A stretch of DNA of 64,000 nucleotides, taken from assembly GCA_030141605.1 (NCBI GenBank), contig JAQGDQ010000007.1, positions 62,001 to 126,000 on the forward strand. Reading direction: 5' to 3'. Both the position numbers and the translations under genes were made by a program. How positions within the stretch are numbered: position 1 is the first letter of the stretch; each line of letters opens with the position of its first letter. This DNA comes from Tubiluchus corallicola. Taxonomy: Eukaryota; Priapulida; Priapulimorpha; Priapulimorphida; Tubiluchidae. This document shows positions 1 through 52,300 of the stretch, piece after piece. The notes beneath the pieces were generated by a model. It searched no databases and was not told where the DNA came from. It saw only the letters and a program-made list of their open reading frames with translations.

Positions 1-2315
1 ATCCTATATATTTTTGGAAAGTTGAGTATCTGCCTTAATATGAAAATTATCTTTCCATTTTTTCCAAAATCAGCTAGGCAAAAGTGCATAAGGACTAGAC
101 TACAAACTAAGTCAATGACAATTTTGTTGTTATTATATAAATATAATCATTTTATGTAATTATTATCTGATCAGGAGAAACAGAAAACGAAAATGTTCAC
201 TTCCTGTTTCTCTCATTTCAGCTACAGCCATTAACATTCATCTAGATTACAAGAATTCTTGAGTTTTATTTTGTGCATTAAAGCGCGAGATACTATTGGG
301 CTTTGGACTACAACGCACTAAGGAGGTCACAAATCCCCAAACATATTAAATACCCTAACCGTAAACCCACCCGTAATTTTAACCCTAACTGTTAGTGTCT
401 CTTAGAGGCATATGTGACAGCTTTTCAATCTCAGTTAAATTTTATGTAAACCACTGATCTTTATTTCTGCAGTATTTAAAATTAAAATAGAAAAGCTAAA
501 TCGACTGGCACTTCGCCAGTTTTATGAAAAGTTACATAGCGTAGTTAGACTGACAGTTAAATAAATCAATCAAAATATGAATGAATAAATCAAAATAAAA
601 ATTAAATAGAAACTAGTTGACAATGTTTCTGACGTTGTCAGAAACTGAAGATTTTGCAAACAATAGTTTTAAATTCAGCCTTAAAAACGGAGAGATGACC
701 GCTGTGACAGCCCTATACATTAGTGCTCTATTAAACTAATTAAATTTCGTACTAATTAATCTATCGTACTAATTAAATTTCTACAACTAAGTTTGCTAAG
801 TTAAGCGGAGTAGCGCCAATGAGTTTAATTTTTGTAGTGCTAAATGAAAAGTTTGTTTTGTTTATCTATGTAATTATTATCTCTCAGGCTAGTATAGTTG
901 TGCCATCTACTGTCAACTTTGTTTATCAAAGGAAGAAACCAGGGACATGAACTTGACAGGTGTACTTCCTTATTTTGCAAGTTTGATCACCAATCCTGAG
1001 AGATGATAAATAGAACATTCATAGGTGCTACTCTTTATAACGTGTTTGATGGGTCAGATTTAGGTGATGAACCAACCCTTACATGTTATACAGCCATTCA
1101 CCTTAGAGCAAACAGGTTTCTTCCCTCCAAATCACCCATATTTTGCCATGTCCAACTTGGCCCCACCTAACCATATACCAAATATTGTCGCCCTAGCCCG
1201 AAAACTGTGGATGAATCCTAAAGAAGAATAAATGAAGACCCGAGCGATCTGTGACCTTTGACCCGGCAACTGGGTCAGGTGTATACGTATATAACTTTGG
1301 CCAGAGAGTGTACCATGCGAGTTTTGTGTCCCTAGCACTCAGCGTGTAAAAGGTCATAAATTGGGGCACCCCAAATTTTGCATTTTGGCCCCTCACTCGG
1401 GCACTTAAAGCTTGTCAGCTTTTTATAACCCCAGGTGCACACCTCGCCCCACAGTACCCAAATACTTGTGAAAAGAATTGGAAAAGAACGAAAGCCCTAT
1501 AAGGAGTTGCGATCTAAAGGAAAAACTGATCGACGCCCACTACCCTTCCCCTTGACCAGTGGTCAGCGGTTACTATACTGTTGTACGTCACCAGCCCAGG
1601 GCTACCTACCCTGCGAGTTTGGTGACCCTAGCTTACAGGGCTTACGAGTTATTAAGCGTTAAAGTGGCAGAGAATAAATAACTCAATGATAAACAGTAAG
1701 ATTTTGCTATAGTTTAATCTTAATAAACTTACATCGTTGCGGCATATATCTAATGATAAATTACGCTAGCTTGCTCATATACTACAGGAGAGCATAATGA
1801 CAACTGGGTCAATGCCCGCACTCAAAGTTTCCAGCTACATGGAGACGTCTTGGCTGCAAATTTAAAATTCATTAAGCCAGGTTCACACTGGCCTTAATAC
1901 TAACCTAACCCTAATCCTAATCCTAACCCAAAACCTACCCCAACCAAACCCTAATCCGCTTTACAAACTAATTCCCTGCGTGTAGGGACTTGTAAACTCC
2001 TTCTTTATTGTTCAGTGTTGTCTAAAGCCCAATGGTAGGCGCTTTAATGCACAAAATTTGAGCCCACTACATATCTCCGCACTTCTGGTGATCAGTTAGA
2101 GCTAGCTTAATAACAACTTAATTCTTATTACATGAGTATTTTGCTGTTAAAATACAGCAGACAGCACAATGCACAATCAATAAGTGATGTAGTACATGAG
2201 GTTACGCTTAAACAGTAAATGAGGTATGCTTATGATACTTGCTGATAGTCCATTCAATTTCTCTCTCTTTTCGTGCCAATTACTGCTATTATTACAAAAA
2301 GTTTAAAAAACTTAC
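1..2315. other. Transglutaminase intron or 3' region, no exon recognised
   Basis: This lies downstream (minus strand) of the last transglutaminase exon found. I could not recognise any exon for the two C-terminal beta-barrel domains, so they are probably beyond the left edge. The stretch holds degenerate CCCTAA-like runs near 351-385 and 1895-1960 and copies of an old repeat described separately. Nothing else could be supported. Confidence 0.5.
1893..1960. repeat. Degenerate telomere-like CCCTAA tract
   Basis: A run of CCTAACCCTAATCCTAATCC-type hexamers with substitutions, read as the C-rich strand of TTAGGG. A smaller one lies near 351-385. It fits an interstitial telomere-like relic or an ordinary C-rich simple repeat. 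Confidence 0.45.
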
Positions 2316-28275
<25,960 letters not shown>

Positions 28276-31200
28276 GTTGCTAGAACTTGGGCAACTCCAG
28301 AATTCGGGTTAATAGAGACTTGAGGAGGCATTCAAGAGCTCAAATTTTAGCTCATCTGGTCGCAGATGTCATTAGCGAACCCGATAGAGCGAGCTCAGAT
28401 GCAGAGCCGATGAAGAAATAGTCTCTTCAAAGAGTTAACACTAATAAAGACATGACGTCACGAATGGCAGTATTCTGCCACACGCGTTGTCAAGATAATT
28501 ATGCTGAGTTTAGATTCTGTGTTTCAGAACATGAAAGTGCAGTACTATAAATAGTATGTATATTTCGTTGGTGCTGCAACAATATTATACGAAAGTGCAG
28601 TTATGGAAATAATACTTATTGTAGATTTGTAGTGCTAAATGAGTTAACACTCGGCCACATTTCTTTGCAATTTGATCAGAATATTCCAGGATGTTGCCTT
28701 ATTTTTCCCTGAGCTGTTTCTTCTGAAACACACTATAGTTTCCCAACAGCTTGACTACAGCATTATTGTCCCTAAAAGGATTTTGATTTTTTTAGTCTTC
28801 ATAGGTCCCAGTGATCTTTGATTTATTGAAGTACGCCCAGGTTGGATACAGGGTTCAAAAGTGGTTGAGAAAATATACACCAAGAAGGTATAAATCAGTA
28901 ATAAACTAATATGACTGTTAAAGAATAATTGACTTTCTAATCTTCATAAAAGAAGAGTTTTGCACATAATCATAATCAACTTATGACTCTGATTTCCTGT
29001 CGTGTCAGCTTCTTGGTTTTTCTTAATCCAACAAAGCAAATAAAGATATTTTTGTAAGGAATATTTCAGGGTTCGGTCTATTCAGGTGGAAAACCTTTAA
29101 TCATTTCCCTAGGTTAATTACGCATCTCATTTTCTATTATTTTTTTAAAGTAAAAGAGCAACATAAGCAAAAAATCAAAATAATTTCACGGTGGATAATT
29201 GCGATAAATCTTTCCAAACCAAACATTCCAAACAGCATCAGAAATAGCAAGTCATTCCTGTTCGTATGTCACTGTTTAAAGAACAAAACACGTTAAGTGA
29301 TTATGAATAATTTGCGTTACATACTGCAATTTTATTTGAGCTGATCAAAAAATTTTGTAGCAATACATAACACATCTACACATCTATAACTAACATGAAA
29401 AAAGGCATTTCTGAAATAAGCGTTACAAAATGTCTCCAAGTGTTATTCTCTTCTCTTCTTTCACTCTTTCAGTCTTTTTTTCTTTTTTCACTCCTTCATC
29501 TCCTCTTGTCTGTCTCTCTCTCTCTCCTCTCTCTCTTTTCTGTCTGTCTTTCCCTTCTCCTCTGTATGTCGTTTTGCTATCTTTATCTGTTTACATAGTC
29601 CTCCTGTTTTTTCTGCCTCATGTGGTGTATTTTTTTTTTAAATTGATTCTTATGAACGCATAGGAGTGAACATAATGACAGGAACTTATGCTGTTCTGCA
29701 CACTTCTACAAACTGTTTTTAAAGGATACTGGTCATATTTTATATTGTTTATTGTTTGTGCAGATAATGAAATCCGATGTCGTTAAACTTTGAAATTAAT
29801 ATTTTCAGTATTTTACAAACTCCGCAAACTAAGTAGCGGTAATAGTTTGCCCATTTTCTTTTCTACCACAGGCATGTGGACGTATCAACAGTTTAAACAG
29901 ACAAATCAAATCGCAAAGAAGCCGTGATTAAGAGGCTCAAGAACTTGAAACCTATTAACTTAATTTTATGCCAACTTGTGCAATTTTACCCATCGGCCTT
30001 TACACGTCGCCCTCTTGAGTCTGTGATTATGAAACAACATACCTAAAAACTTAATCAACTATCTAGTTACGCTGGATGCATTTCAGTTTTATCTTGAAAA
30101 CTACTTCCGTCAAAAACTGAGTGAAAATTCCACATGTCTTATAGGCAGTTAGCGCCTATAGATTAATACAAGAAATAATGCAACCATGGCATCAGCTACA
30201 CACTTGATGTCAGCCATAAGCCAGGTCCTAAACATTTGAAAGAAACTATACACATGATGTCAACTATAGACAGTTGATGTCAACCAAACACTTGATGTGA
30301 TGAATAATAGGTGATGTCCCCATACACATTATGTCAGATATAGACAGGGCCTAGCTTTACAATTATCTAGTTACTAATTATCAACTACAAATTTGAGTTA
30401 AGCTTTTTTATCTTGAATAATCGCTGGAAGAAATTAACCAATTACGTGCAGTTTAACAAATAAAACGCGAAAAAAGCGATTACATCTTATAAGAAACATT
30501 ACCCCCATTACCTTACAACTTACCTTATTGCCTTACCTCGTCTTATTACTATTTGAGGTGATTATGTGCTCGGCGACCGTACTTAAAGCAGAAGCCAAGT
30601 CTCTCGGGAAGTTGAACTTATTCTAATGTTCGAGAAAAATTCCAGAAAGTTCAGAAATAAAATTTTGATAAGCCCCTTATATAATAATTACTAATAATAA
30701 TTATTAGTAAAATTGATTCAAAGTCACTGTCACTTGATGTCTGGGCGCACTCGTTTTAGACGAAAAATGGCGTTATCCAGTTTCCTTGCAATATAAACTT
30801 ATTCCGTGAGGTGTTTGAGCAATCTTCTTTTGGCTTACAGAGGGAACTCTATAAATAAGCAACCCACCCGGTATCTACTATAAGCTCGCAAGTTTGCATG
30901 CGTATCTGAAAGTCAACAAACGTCTGTAAATTAATTATGTTTGCACAATTAATGTATACCACTTACACGTTTTACGGTATAATCCTGTGGATTAAGGCTA
31001 TATAACCACTTTAAATTTGGTTATAATTGTCCAAACACAATTAAACATAACGCTAGAATAACGGAACTTCAAAGTGTATTGTAGGAATTTTGCAACGCGT
31101 ACCTCCATCACAGCTTGCCTTCACAGCATTCACGCTGCCCAGCAGACACCATTCACATCATTTTTTTCAAACACGCCGGCAGCGACGTTGGTTTGGTGGG

Positions 31201-31636
31201 AGATAAAAAATATTTAAATTTCTTTTTATTTTCAAGTAGAGCATTCTTTGCGCATATATTGTGTGGTGGTTTCAATCTTTTTAATTGTATATTAAAATGC
31301 AGTAAATGTTGTTCGCTGGTTAGGTATTCCTTTAAGAATGCCAAGGCTGATCAGTTAATGGAAACGTGAAACGCTTCGGTTCTCGCTCTGAAAGGTTTCA
31401 TTCGCTATGCTGATTCTGGCTGTTTACCTCGTAGAGGGAGTACATGCACACACACTCAAACGTGGCTAACACCTCTACTGGTTCAGTGGCTCATACTGCA
31501 GGTATATCTGTGCTAATGAATCAGATTCCAGTCTCGCCACAACTATTTAATGATTCTAACTTGTGTAGGCCTTGCCGCTAAATGTTGGATTCCAACTTGC
31601 AGGATTCAGAATTCGTTAAAAATATTACTTACCTGA
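28276..31636. other. Spacer between the transglutaminase gene and its partial duplicate
   Basis: I looked on the minus strand for catalytic exons of the upstream duplicate and found none. The spacer holds a CT-rich stretch (29440-29560) and a cluster of TGATGTCA-like octamers (30200-30335). It probably contains the transglutaminase promoter just right of 28275, but no TATA box was assigned. Confidence 0.5.
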
Positions 31637-31751
31637 CCAAAATTCCAAGATGCTCCGCCTATGCTTTTATAACTGCCAGTGTAAATGATTCCTATGTCAC
31701 GTAGGACGTTTTCGTGGCACAATGATGTATCATTAAGATAAACATTGTTTC
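31637..31751 (-). pseudogene. Duplicate exon A4 lacking its acceptor
   Basis: Homologous to exon 6 (NNVYLNDTSLCHENVLRDIG ... SWNFGQ) with an intact CAG|GTAAGT donor. The two bases before the exon read CT on the coding strand and TGA is in frame there, so no AG allows inclusion in frame. The extent is about 115 nt against 119 in the intact exon, depending on where the start is set. Confidence 0.7.
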
Positions 31752-32820
31752 AGCAGTACTTTGACATTACAAATAGTTCAGTACTTTTACTTGTTGCTTC
31801 TGTACTCTCCTCACTTTAACAAAAGATATTTAGAAATTATGTACAGTAAACACGCAAGATAATAAAACAATATTCTAAAAAACAGGAAAGGTGAACGATA
31901 AATAACTAAAACACGCAGGTAGGCCTAATGCCTGATACTTATAGTTCTATATGAATATTATATAGATTCGTTTACACTCGTGGGCCATTTTCAAGTATCA
32001 TAACTTTCGAGCAGATGAAAAAAATAAGCCTTAGTTGAGGACTCCATCTTCACGGTGACCGGTGAATTACTTCAAATGTTGCAGTTGTGAAACAACACAG
32101 CTAGTCACTTATAGCTGAAGGTTCCAGAAAATAAGTTTTTCACTGTTGGCGCTCTGTGTTCACCCGAATGTACAGGATTGAGACAGACTTGACACATTTC
32201 TCGGTCAAAAATGCGCATGCAAATTTGAATGTTTGTTTCTATAAGGGTCTGGCCATTAGTAATTTCAAGCAAGAACGAAATAAATAAACAGATTCCATAA
32301 AGCTGTAATTAATTCACTTGTAAATTTGCATAATAAAACTTAATATCTTCCAGATTATTTTCAGTGGTTAAAGTTTAACCATTATTATTAATCTTGAAAA
32401 TGACCAAAGAATGTTATGCGGCCGAAATGTCGCACAATTAACATTTCACAAATGTTTTTACAAACAGTTAAAGATTTTGATTTATTAATCAGATTCGTTT
32501 ATTAATATTAAAACCTGTTAACTTGCTAACATAATCACAAATTGCAGCCCAGTCAACAAAAATCTATGAATTTAAATGCCACGCATGCGCAGAGCATTCT
32601 CAAAGTATTCAAGTTAGTCACCGGGTCAATTGAGATTCGTCATTTCACTAAACTATGCTGGTACTCCCAATAAAGTGTTATTACCCATAAAGCGGATTTA
32701 TTTTATAGAATTTGCTTTGAGCCCAATAAATATTCAGCCTTAATTATCAGCCGTTACTTACTAATTAGCAACAGCACAACATGGTTCACCCAGTACCCAG
32801 CAGAAATAAGTACCGCTCAC

Positions 32821-32893
32821 CTTTGCACCAAGCATTAAACAAGATGCAAACTTTCGATGAAGCTCGAAATGTCTCCGTGTTTAAGTGATTTCC
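32821..32893 (-). pseudogene. Duplicate exon A3
   Basis: A 73-nt open exon ending CILFNAWCKG, acceptor ACATTTAG, donor AAAG|GTGAGC. Same length and phase as exon 5. Confidence 0.8.
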
Positions 32894-33623
32894 CTAAATG
32901 TAAAGTTCTATTAGTCAGAATTTAATAATATTGTTTAAAGCTATTAAATTTTAAGTGGCCACGTGTATATAATTTTTAATTGCTGACTGTATTTGTACTG
33001 CACTATTTTAGCACGATTCATTTTGCTTTCCTCCAACGCCTGTCTTACCTTTCTATGCTTTTTTCTTTCTGTTTTCTTTCATTAAGTTGCAAACAAATGA
33101 AGATCAAATGGATAAGTTGATGAACCTAGCGAATGGAAGAAAAAAGCGATAATGAATCACATACCCATGCATTCGTTAATTTGAAAATTAAAGGTGTCTT
33201 GCTACTTATTATTTTCTGCTTGATTTACTGTACTATATAGATCGTAGTTTTTCAGCTAATTAATAGATCAGAATTAAGGAATCGCAATCAAGGGACTGGT
33301 GACGAGAGTTGAATGCCGACAGCTAGCAACTTAAAGCACAGCGTCACGACATTTTTTTACTGTTTGTCACCGAGTACCTAGATTAAAACTACATATGGCC
33401 GAACTTGACCTGATGAAAAATGATGATGCTGATGATCATGACAGTCCATATTGAGTATTCTCAGAAATGCGGTTGAAGTACATATGCCTGATTACCAACA
33501 AAATCGTGTAGCTCTTCCTCAAGTGACGGTCAAAAATCAATGACGTCATGACGGACTGACAATCTCACGTACAGAATTAGTTTTCCATTTGTGAAGACAT
33601 TCATTGTAAAAAAGGAAATTTAC

Positions 33624-33875
33624 CTTTGGATTAGTCAGTATGTAACAATTCCAGTTGCCAACACAACAGTCGTAGGGCGTTTTAACATCAACGGTTTGTC
33701 TGTTTCCTACCGAGGAAATTAGTTTCGCTGCAAATGCGTCATTAGTCAGAATAGCGTTTTTGTCTTGCACAGCAAAAGTTGTTCGAGTTCCATTGCTTTC
33801 AAACGCATTATTCCCAAACTCCATTCTGAAACGAATCTCGTCCTTGTCTGGGTCATATTCACGTGTCGTGTTGAT
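33624..33875 (-). pseudogene. Duplicate exon A2
   Basis: An 84-codon open exon, acceptor ACATTTACAG and donor AAG|GTAAAT, matching exon 4 of the intact gene in length, phase and many residues (TFAVQDKNA, FAAKLISS, DCCVGNW). Confidence 0.8.
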
Positions 33876-33960
33876 CTGTAAATGTTGAGTAAGTCTTGAA
33901 GGTAATGTAACGTAAGCTGAATTCACGTTATGACGTACGAGAAAAAAGAAGGCAGAGAAT

Positions 33961-34130
<170 letters not shown>

Positions 34131-34412
34131 GATATATATATATACATGTCACACATTTCACATTGAATGCCGCCGGGAATCAAACTATGTTCTCACACTT
34201 GTCCCACATTCTACATTGAATGTAGGCGGGAATCAGGCAAAGCTCTCACTCATTCATTCAACAATGAACGTTACCAGGAATCAGGCAACGTTCTCACTCA
34301 TGTCACAAATTTCACATTGAATGTCACCACGATCTTGCAATGTTCTCATACATCTCACACCTACCCAAACAACCATCACAGATGCCTCGATGGCTCTAGT
34401 CTTGCGTGTTAC

Positions 34413-34516
34413 CACCCAGCGTACTACCTGCCCACGTCGAATGACAGGCCTATCTTGATTAATGACACAGTCAAATTCATCCGTGTGATGCGACTTTGTG
34501 CGAAACACCGGAATCA
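34413..34516 (-). pseudogene. Duplicate exon A1 (HHTDEFD, VIRRGQ)
   Basis: Closely similar to transglutaminase exon 3 in its conserved half, with donor GTG|GTAACA in phase 0. Upstream of its AG the sequence is purine-rich, so the acceptor looks weak. Confidence 0.75.
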
Positions 34517-36386
<1,870 letters not shown>

Positions 36387-36767
36387 TAGGGGTGACAATC
36401 GAACGTTTGAGTTTTTTAGTTTTTTAATTTGAATTCGATTTGAACCTAAAATTATAAATTCGAATAATTCAGCACTTCAACCATAGATATTCCTTATCAT
36501 TAAAACCTTTGAACCTTCTTGCAAGTAGCTCAATTCAGTTGTAATTTCTGTGTACAATTTAATGATTTTGCTGCAGAACAAAATCGAATAACACGCTTAA
36601 TCTCTTTAAGACCGCATTTTACTGGTGGGTCGAAAGTTTTAGGGAAAATCTTTTAAATAGAATTCAAATTCGATTTTGAAATACTGAAATTCGGTTCGAT
36701 TTAAATTCAAAAGTCACTAATACGGTTCGATTGGAATTTGCTCTCTGGTAGAGAATGCTCAGCTCTA
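36387..36767. mobile_element. hAT-like MITE, copy 1
   Basis: A 381-bp non-coding element starting TAGGGGTGACAATCGAA and ending GAATGCTCAGCTCTA, imperfect terminal inverted repeats of hAT type. It is flanked by GCTTCCAC (36379-36386) and GCTTCCAT (36768-36775), a 7/8 match to an 8-bp target duplication. The interior is full of TTCGAAT-like words. A second copy lies at 39343-39755. Confidence 0.7.
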
Positions 36768-36990
36768 GCTTCCATTTTCCAGAATCCCGATCTCAGATGT
36801 GTGAGTCGTGGATAGTGCCGGCAGTGACATTAGGCAAGAAATTTGCTTTATTCTAAAAACAACGAAGTCGGCAAATCACCACTACCTGGACGCTGTGCGC
36901 CAAGCTCCAGCGTTGCCGAAGTGCAAGTCATTTCTGTTTTAATTTTTATATTTACGCACTTGAAGCTGATTTAGTAAACAACAAAAAATA

Positions 36991-48059
<11,069 letters not shown>

Positions 48060-49268
48060 ATTTGTATATGTTTCATGCTTTCCTTTTATCATGTGATTTG
48101 TCATGTACAAAATGTACATTTTGTACTACAACATTAGCTGAAAACTAAGATAGCTCCTGTTGTGTCAGGAAATTTCGGTTCATGAAACCCGGCAGTTACA
48201 TTACTTGTTAATGATTGACTACTCTTATCCATTTTCGTTATGGCAAAACGGTTATTATTTTTACTAATATGACTGTGTAACCGTTTGCCAATCATATACA
48301 AATAAGACCTAAACTTAAATGCTGGAACGAATTTAAATGGCTAACAGATGATCTTGTTTTTCACACATTCATTTAGTGGATCAGAGAAAGACATACAGTT
48401 CGGATTTATGACTAAATGTGTACCAATAGAATGTTAAGAGAAGGTAGCAATTATCAACTCTTTTTGACAAAATGATAGGAGAGTATTTGATGTTTTTCCC
48501 GAAACAATGTCATAAAAAGTACACTGTAGCAGTACCAGTGATTGAATGATTGAGGCCAAAGAGTTATAATAGGATCTGCTGGAAGAATTTTAAGTTTTGC
48601 CAGTGCAATTTTTATACTATCTTGAATTCCGCATTTATTTAATTAATTATTATTGCTTGTTTTTTAATTCTGGATTTGTTCCACCATTTGGTGAGGTTGA
48701 ATTTGAACAATGTCTGTGCAAATTAGAAACAGATGTACTTAATAAATGAAAAATTTGGCAAAGCAAAGTGCTCTATAAAAGAATATCAATTCTGTGTGTT
48801 CTCATAATGTTTTGTGTATCATTGTTTGGTCTGCACTTCTTAGACTCTTAAATTACCTGAGGTCATAATTTAAAAGTTCGGGTGTTAGTCGATAAATTTC
48901 AGAAAGGCAGCCTTCAAGAAAGCTTGAAATCCAACTTCCACGGCTTTTTTTATATTAACAATCAAAATAGTGAAGCTATTTGAAAACATCTACTTAAAAT
49001 GTTATTTATTTTCATGCATTTTGATACTAAGGTCATGAGTCATGACTAAACGACTTGTTCTTGCTTAGTGCATACACAGCTGCTCATTTTATTGTTTGTT
49101 TATTAGACAAAAACACTTGCCCGTTGTTGCTGATACTTATTTTAGTTGACGTCTAGAACTATAGGTAGTGTTGGTTGTGCCGTTGTTGTTTCTGCTGTTG
49201 TGACATTATGCCTAGTAATTAGTGCTGCAGACCGCTTAAAACATTTTGTCTGCTAATCTTCAGACTGA
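48060..49268. other. PSMD7 3' UTR and spacer to the GSE1-like gene
   Basis: Contains the PSMD7 3' UTR to about 48.76 kb, then about 500 bases of AT-rich sequence that should hold the main GSE1-like promoter. No clear TATA box or CpG patch was seen. Confidence 0.5.
48741..48746 (+). terminator. PSMD7: Candidate PSMD7 poly(A) signal
   Basis: AATAAA about 680 bases after the stop codon and the first canonical hexamer downstream of it that I noticed. Confidence 0.5.
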
Positions 49269-49376
49269 ATGACGCGTACGAAAGATAGAAAATATCTTTA
49301 TTTAGCGGCGATAACGTCAGATGGCATCGTGAGACCGACAAAGGCAGCTTTGCAAGAAGATGGCGGTATACAATTT
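49269..49376 (+). CDS. GSE1: GSE1-like exon 1 (start codon)
   Basis: 36 codons (MTRTKDRKYLYLAAITSDG...), preceded directly by in-frame TGA and ended by TTT|GTGAGT in phase 0, which matches the open phase-0 start of exon 2. CTAATCTTCAG immediately upstream could be an acceptor for a 5' UTR exon. Confidence 0.7.
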
Positions 49377-52300
49377 GTGAGTTTGTGTTACACGTGATGA
49401 TTTTTCTGGTTTTTGACTAGAAATGTAAGAATTTACCAAATTAAAGCGCTCACGATCGGGCATACTCGACCAGCTATTTATGAAACTTTTGTAAAATGCC
49501 GGGAATTTTTTGTTGGTCTAAAACAAACCACATACTAGGATGGTAACTACATCTTCAATTCATGTTCACCAAAAGTATTTTAATTTAAGGCCTAGTGAAG
49601 AGAATGTATTTGATGCTTACAAGCATCTAACTTATGTTCTTATACTAACGCTTATGCTGTAACTTATACTAATGTTCTTTTTATAATAACTATAAATTTA
49701 TGTACAGGTACAAAACGGACACTGCCAGGTGTATTCTAAAATTCTATATACAAGAATTAATTAGTTTTACAAAAAATGTACTAAGTCCATCCATACTGTA
49801 TGAATTCTTAAAATAAAGGCAACTATTTTCAAAAAATATGCTCAAACTCAATATGACTTAAATTCTGTACAGAATAATGCTGTCAAACTTTACAACAGTC
49901 TCCCTCCTGAAGTCGTAGCTTCGCAAACATTGCATCTGCAGTAAAAAAAAATTGTTTCCATTTAATTAGCAACTATATCCAGTTAACGAAGCTCAGTAAA
50001 AAATCTACCATCCCGTCTTGTTTGCTTGAGTGCTTCGTTTCCGACTCATTTCTGCGATTTATCTTCCTGTCAGACATCCAAATTTCATTGCATCTTCTCA
50101 TAGTCGGGAATATGTCATTAAAGCCTTTATTCTTTGGAGTATCACTATTCGTCTACGTACTCTAATTCACCACCAAAAAAAGAAAAATTAACTCGGGTCA
50201 CAAATTAAATGTTAACTTGAAGTTGCTATTTACATCATATAATGATATACTTTACTCTAATTGTTTGATCATTGAATTCATTTTTTTCTTTTTTGGCTGA
50301 TTTATTTTTAGTTTAATGATTTACAATCTTCACAGGTTGATATTGCTTTCATTCTTTTTCTTTTGTTTTTTTTTTGTTGGATTAAGTTTCTTGATTTAAA
50401 TTTTTGTTTTGTTTATTAATTTAAACTACAGTGTTCCCTCACTTATCGCGGGTGTTCCGTTGCAGGCCCACCCGGGATAAGTGAATTTCCGCGAAGTAGG
50501 GACGCTATACTTATTTTAGTAGTTATACATCATTTTGAGTCTTTATAAACCCTCCCCACACTCTTATGCATAACCCTTTCCCATTCCCTTAATAACTTTT
50601 CCCATACTGTACAAGTACTTTTTAAAAAACTTTACTTAAATCCATCAATCAACCAATCGTGTGTTGAGTATAATCTCACGTCGGCAAGAAGCATCTGAAG
50701 CGGGCGCAAGTACTACATTTCGTTTTTGGTTTGTATTCGTCCGCCAAATAAATACACTGTTTACTGTAAATGGTAATTTTTTATGATTTATAATATTCTT
50801 TTAATGTTAGAATTAATATTTTTATACATTTTGTGATTTTTATGCAAAAGTCATCAAATCTATACATTATTATAGAATACGTACTACGCATTTGCAAAAA
50901 TACTTTAGACAGAGTACATACTTTAAACAGTGAAAATACCGTGATAAATATTTTACATTAATATTTTTGAAAACACGCGAGACAGGGAGTCCGTGATAAA
51001 CAAACCGCGAAGTAGCGAGGGAACACTGAATTTCATCTGCCATATTCATTTATTGCTCGCCATTTTAATTCTAAACAAATGTTGAACTTATGTTATTTTT
51101 GCCAAGTTATTTTTCTTTTATCTTTTTTTTGTTTGTGTTTTCAAATTTTGTTGATTATTATTTAGTTATATACATCTACTGGACAAGTCACACTTAATTT
51201 TTTTCATTTCTGAAACAGATGTTGGTATTCTCGTTTTCCTGTCTCTTTTCTGTTTTATTTTATTTTTTACTTTGTTTATGTTTATTTTGTAAATATTAGA
51301 CATATATAAATTATTTTCTTACTTATTTTTGGCAACGATAAATTTGAATGTGAAATTACCTTTTCAGCTTGTCTCAAGTCTAATTTTACATTTAACTTGA
51401 ATTTTAACTTGAGTGTTTTTTTGTATGAGTTAAGATGTTATAATTTAGTTACTTATAATTTAAAATATTCTGTCATTTTGCTTCACTGTTTGGGGAAATA
51501 ATACCTTTATATAGTTTTTTTAGGACAAAAATCAAATTTATTTAAACTAGGCTAGAGCTGTGAGTGCTTTGCCTTTTCTCTAATTCACTTATGTAGTATC
51601 TACTGTATTAGTCAGATTTGTTGCAATTATCATTTTTTTTTATTTTAAAACAGTGTGAATAATTTTCAGAGAATAAAAAAGTAAAATAGGTAACGTAACA
51701 TGTTCAAATTTTTTTGTTTATAGCCAAGATCACATCATGACATTATGAGTGGTTATGTCTGTTTTGTGTGCGGTGGACAGGGGGCACAATATCGATTGCA
51801 CTGCAAGGTGCGAGACCATGGTTCTTACTTTCCATTTCTAGAACATCATGAACCACCGCGGGGTGCATTTCCAGCTGGTACAGATGGTACGGTACAAGCT
51901 TGTTCCCTTTGTTATTCATTTCTCAATCAACAATGGGAGACATACGAACGCACGAGAACACCGCATCAGAAACGTCTATACTGGTTAAAACGTAACGATC
52001 ATGCACCCTTTATAGGTAAGTGCTGTTTTACTGCTCAGTCTAATACACGTTACGATGTCTGTGCTTGTTCTAAATGCTGTCATTGTAGATATATGGATGA
52101 TGTATGTTATGACATACTTATTTCTGGATATGATTTCAGGAATGAGAAAAAAAACAGGAAATTTTTTGGAACACTTTGTGTCACACTGCCAATTAAATCA
52201 ATATCAGAAATTGCACCAGTAAATGCTGAGTATTTCTAACACACCAAAATAAATATACCATATTTCTTTTAGGGCCTGTGCTCTTTTTTGTCAGTCATTG

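Noticed and set aside
1893-1960. Chromosome end
   Set aside because: The CCCTAA-like tract is short, degenerate and internal, with gene sequence on both sides.
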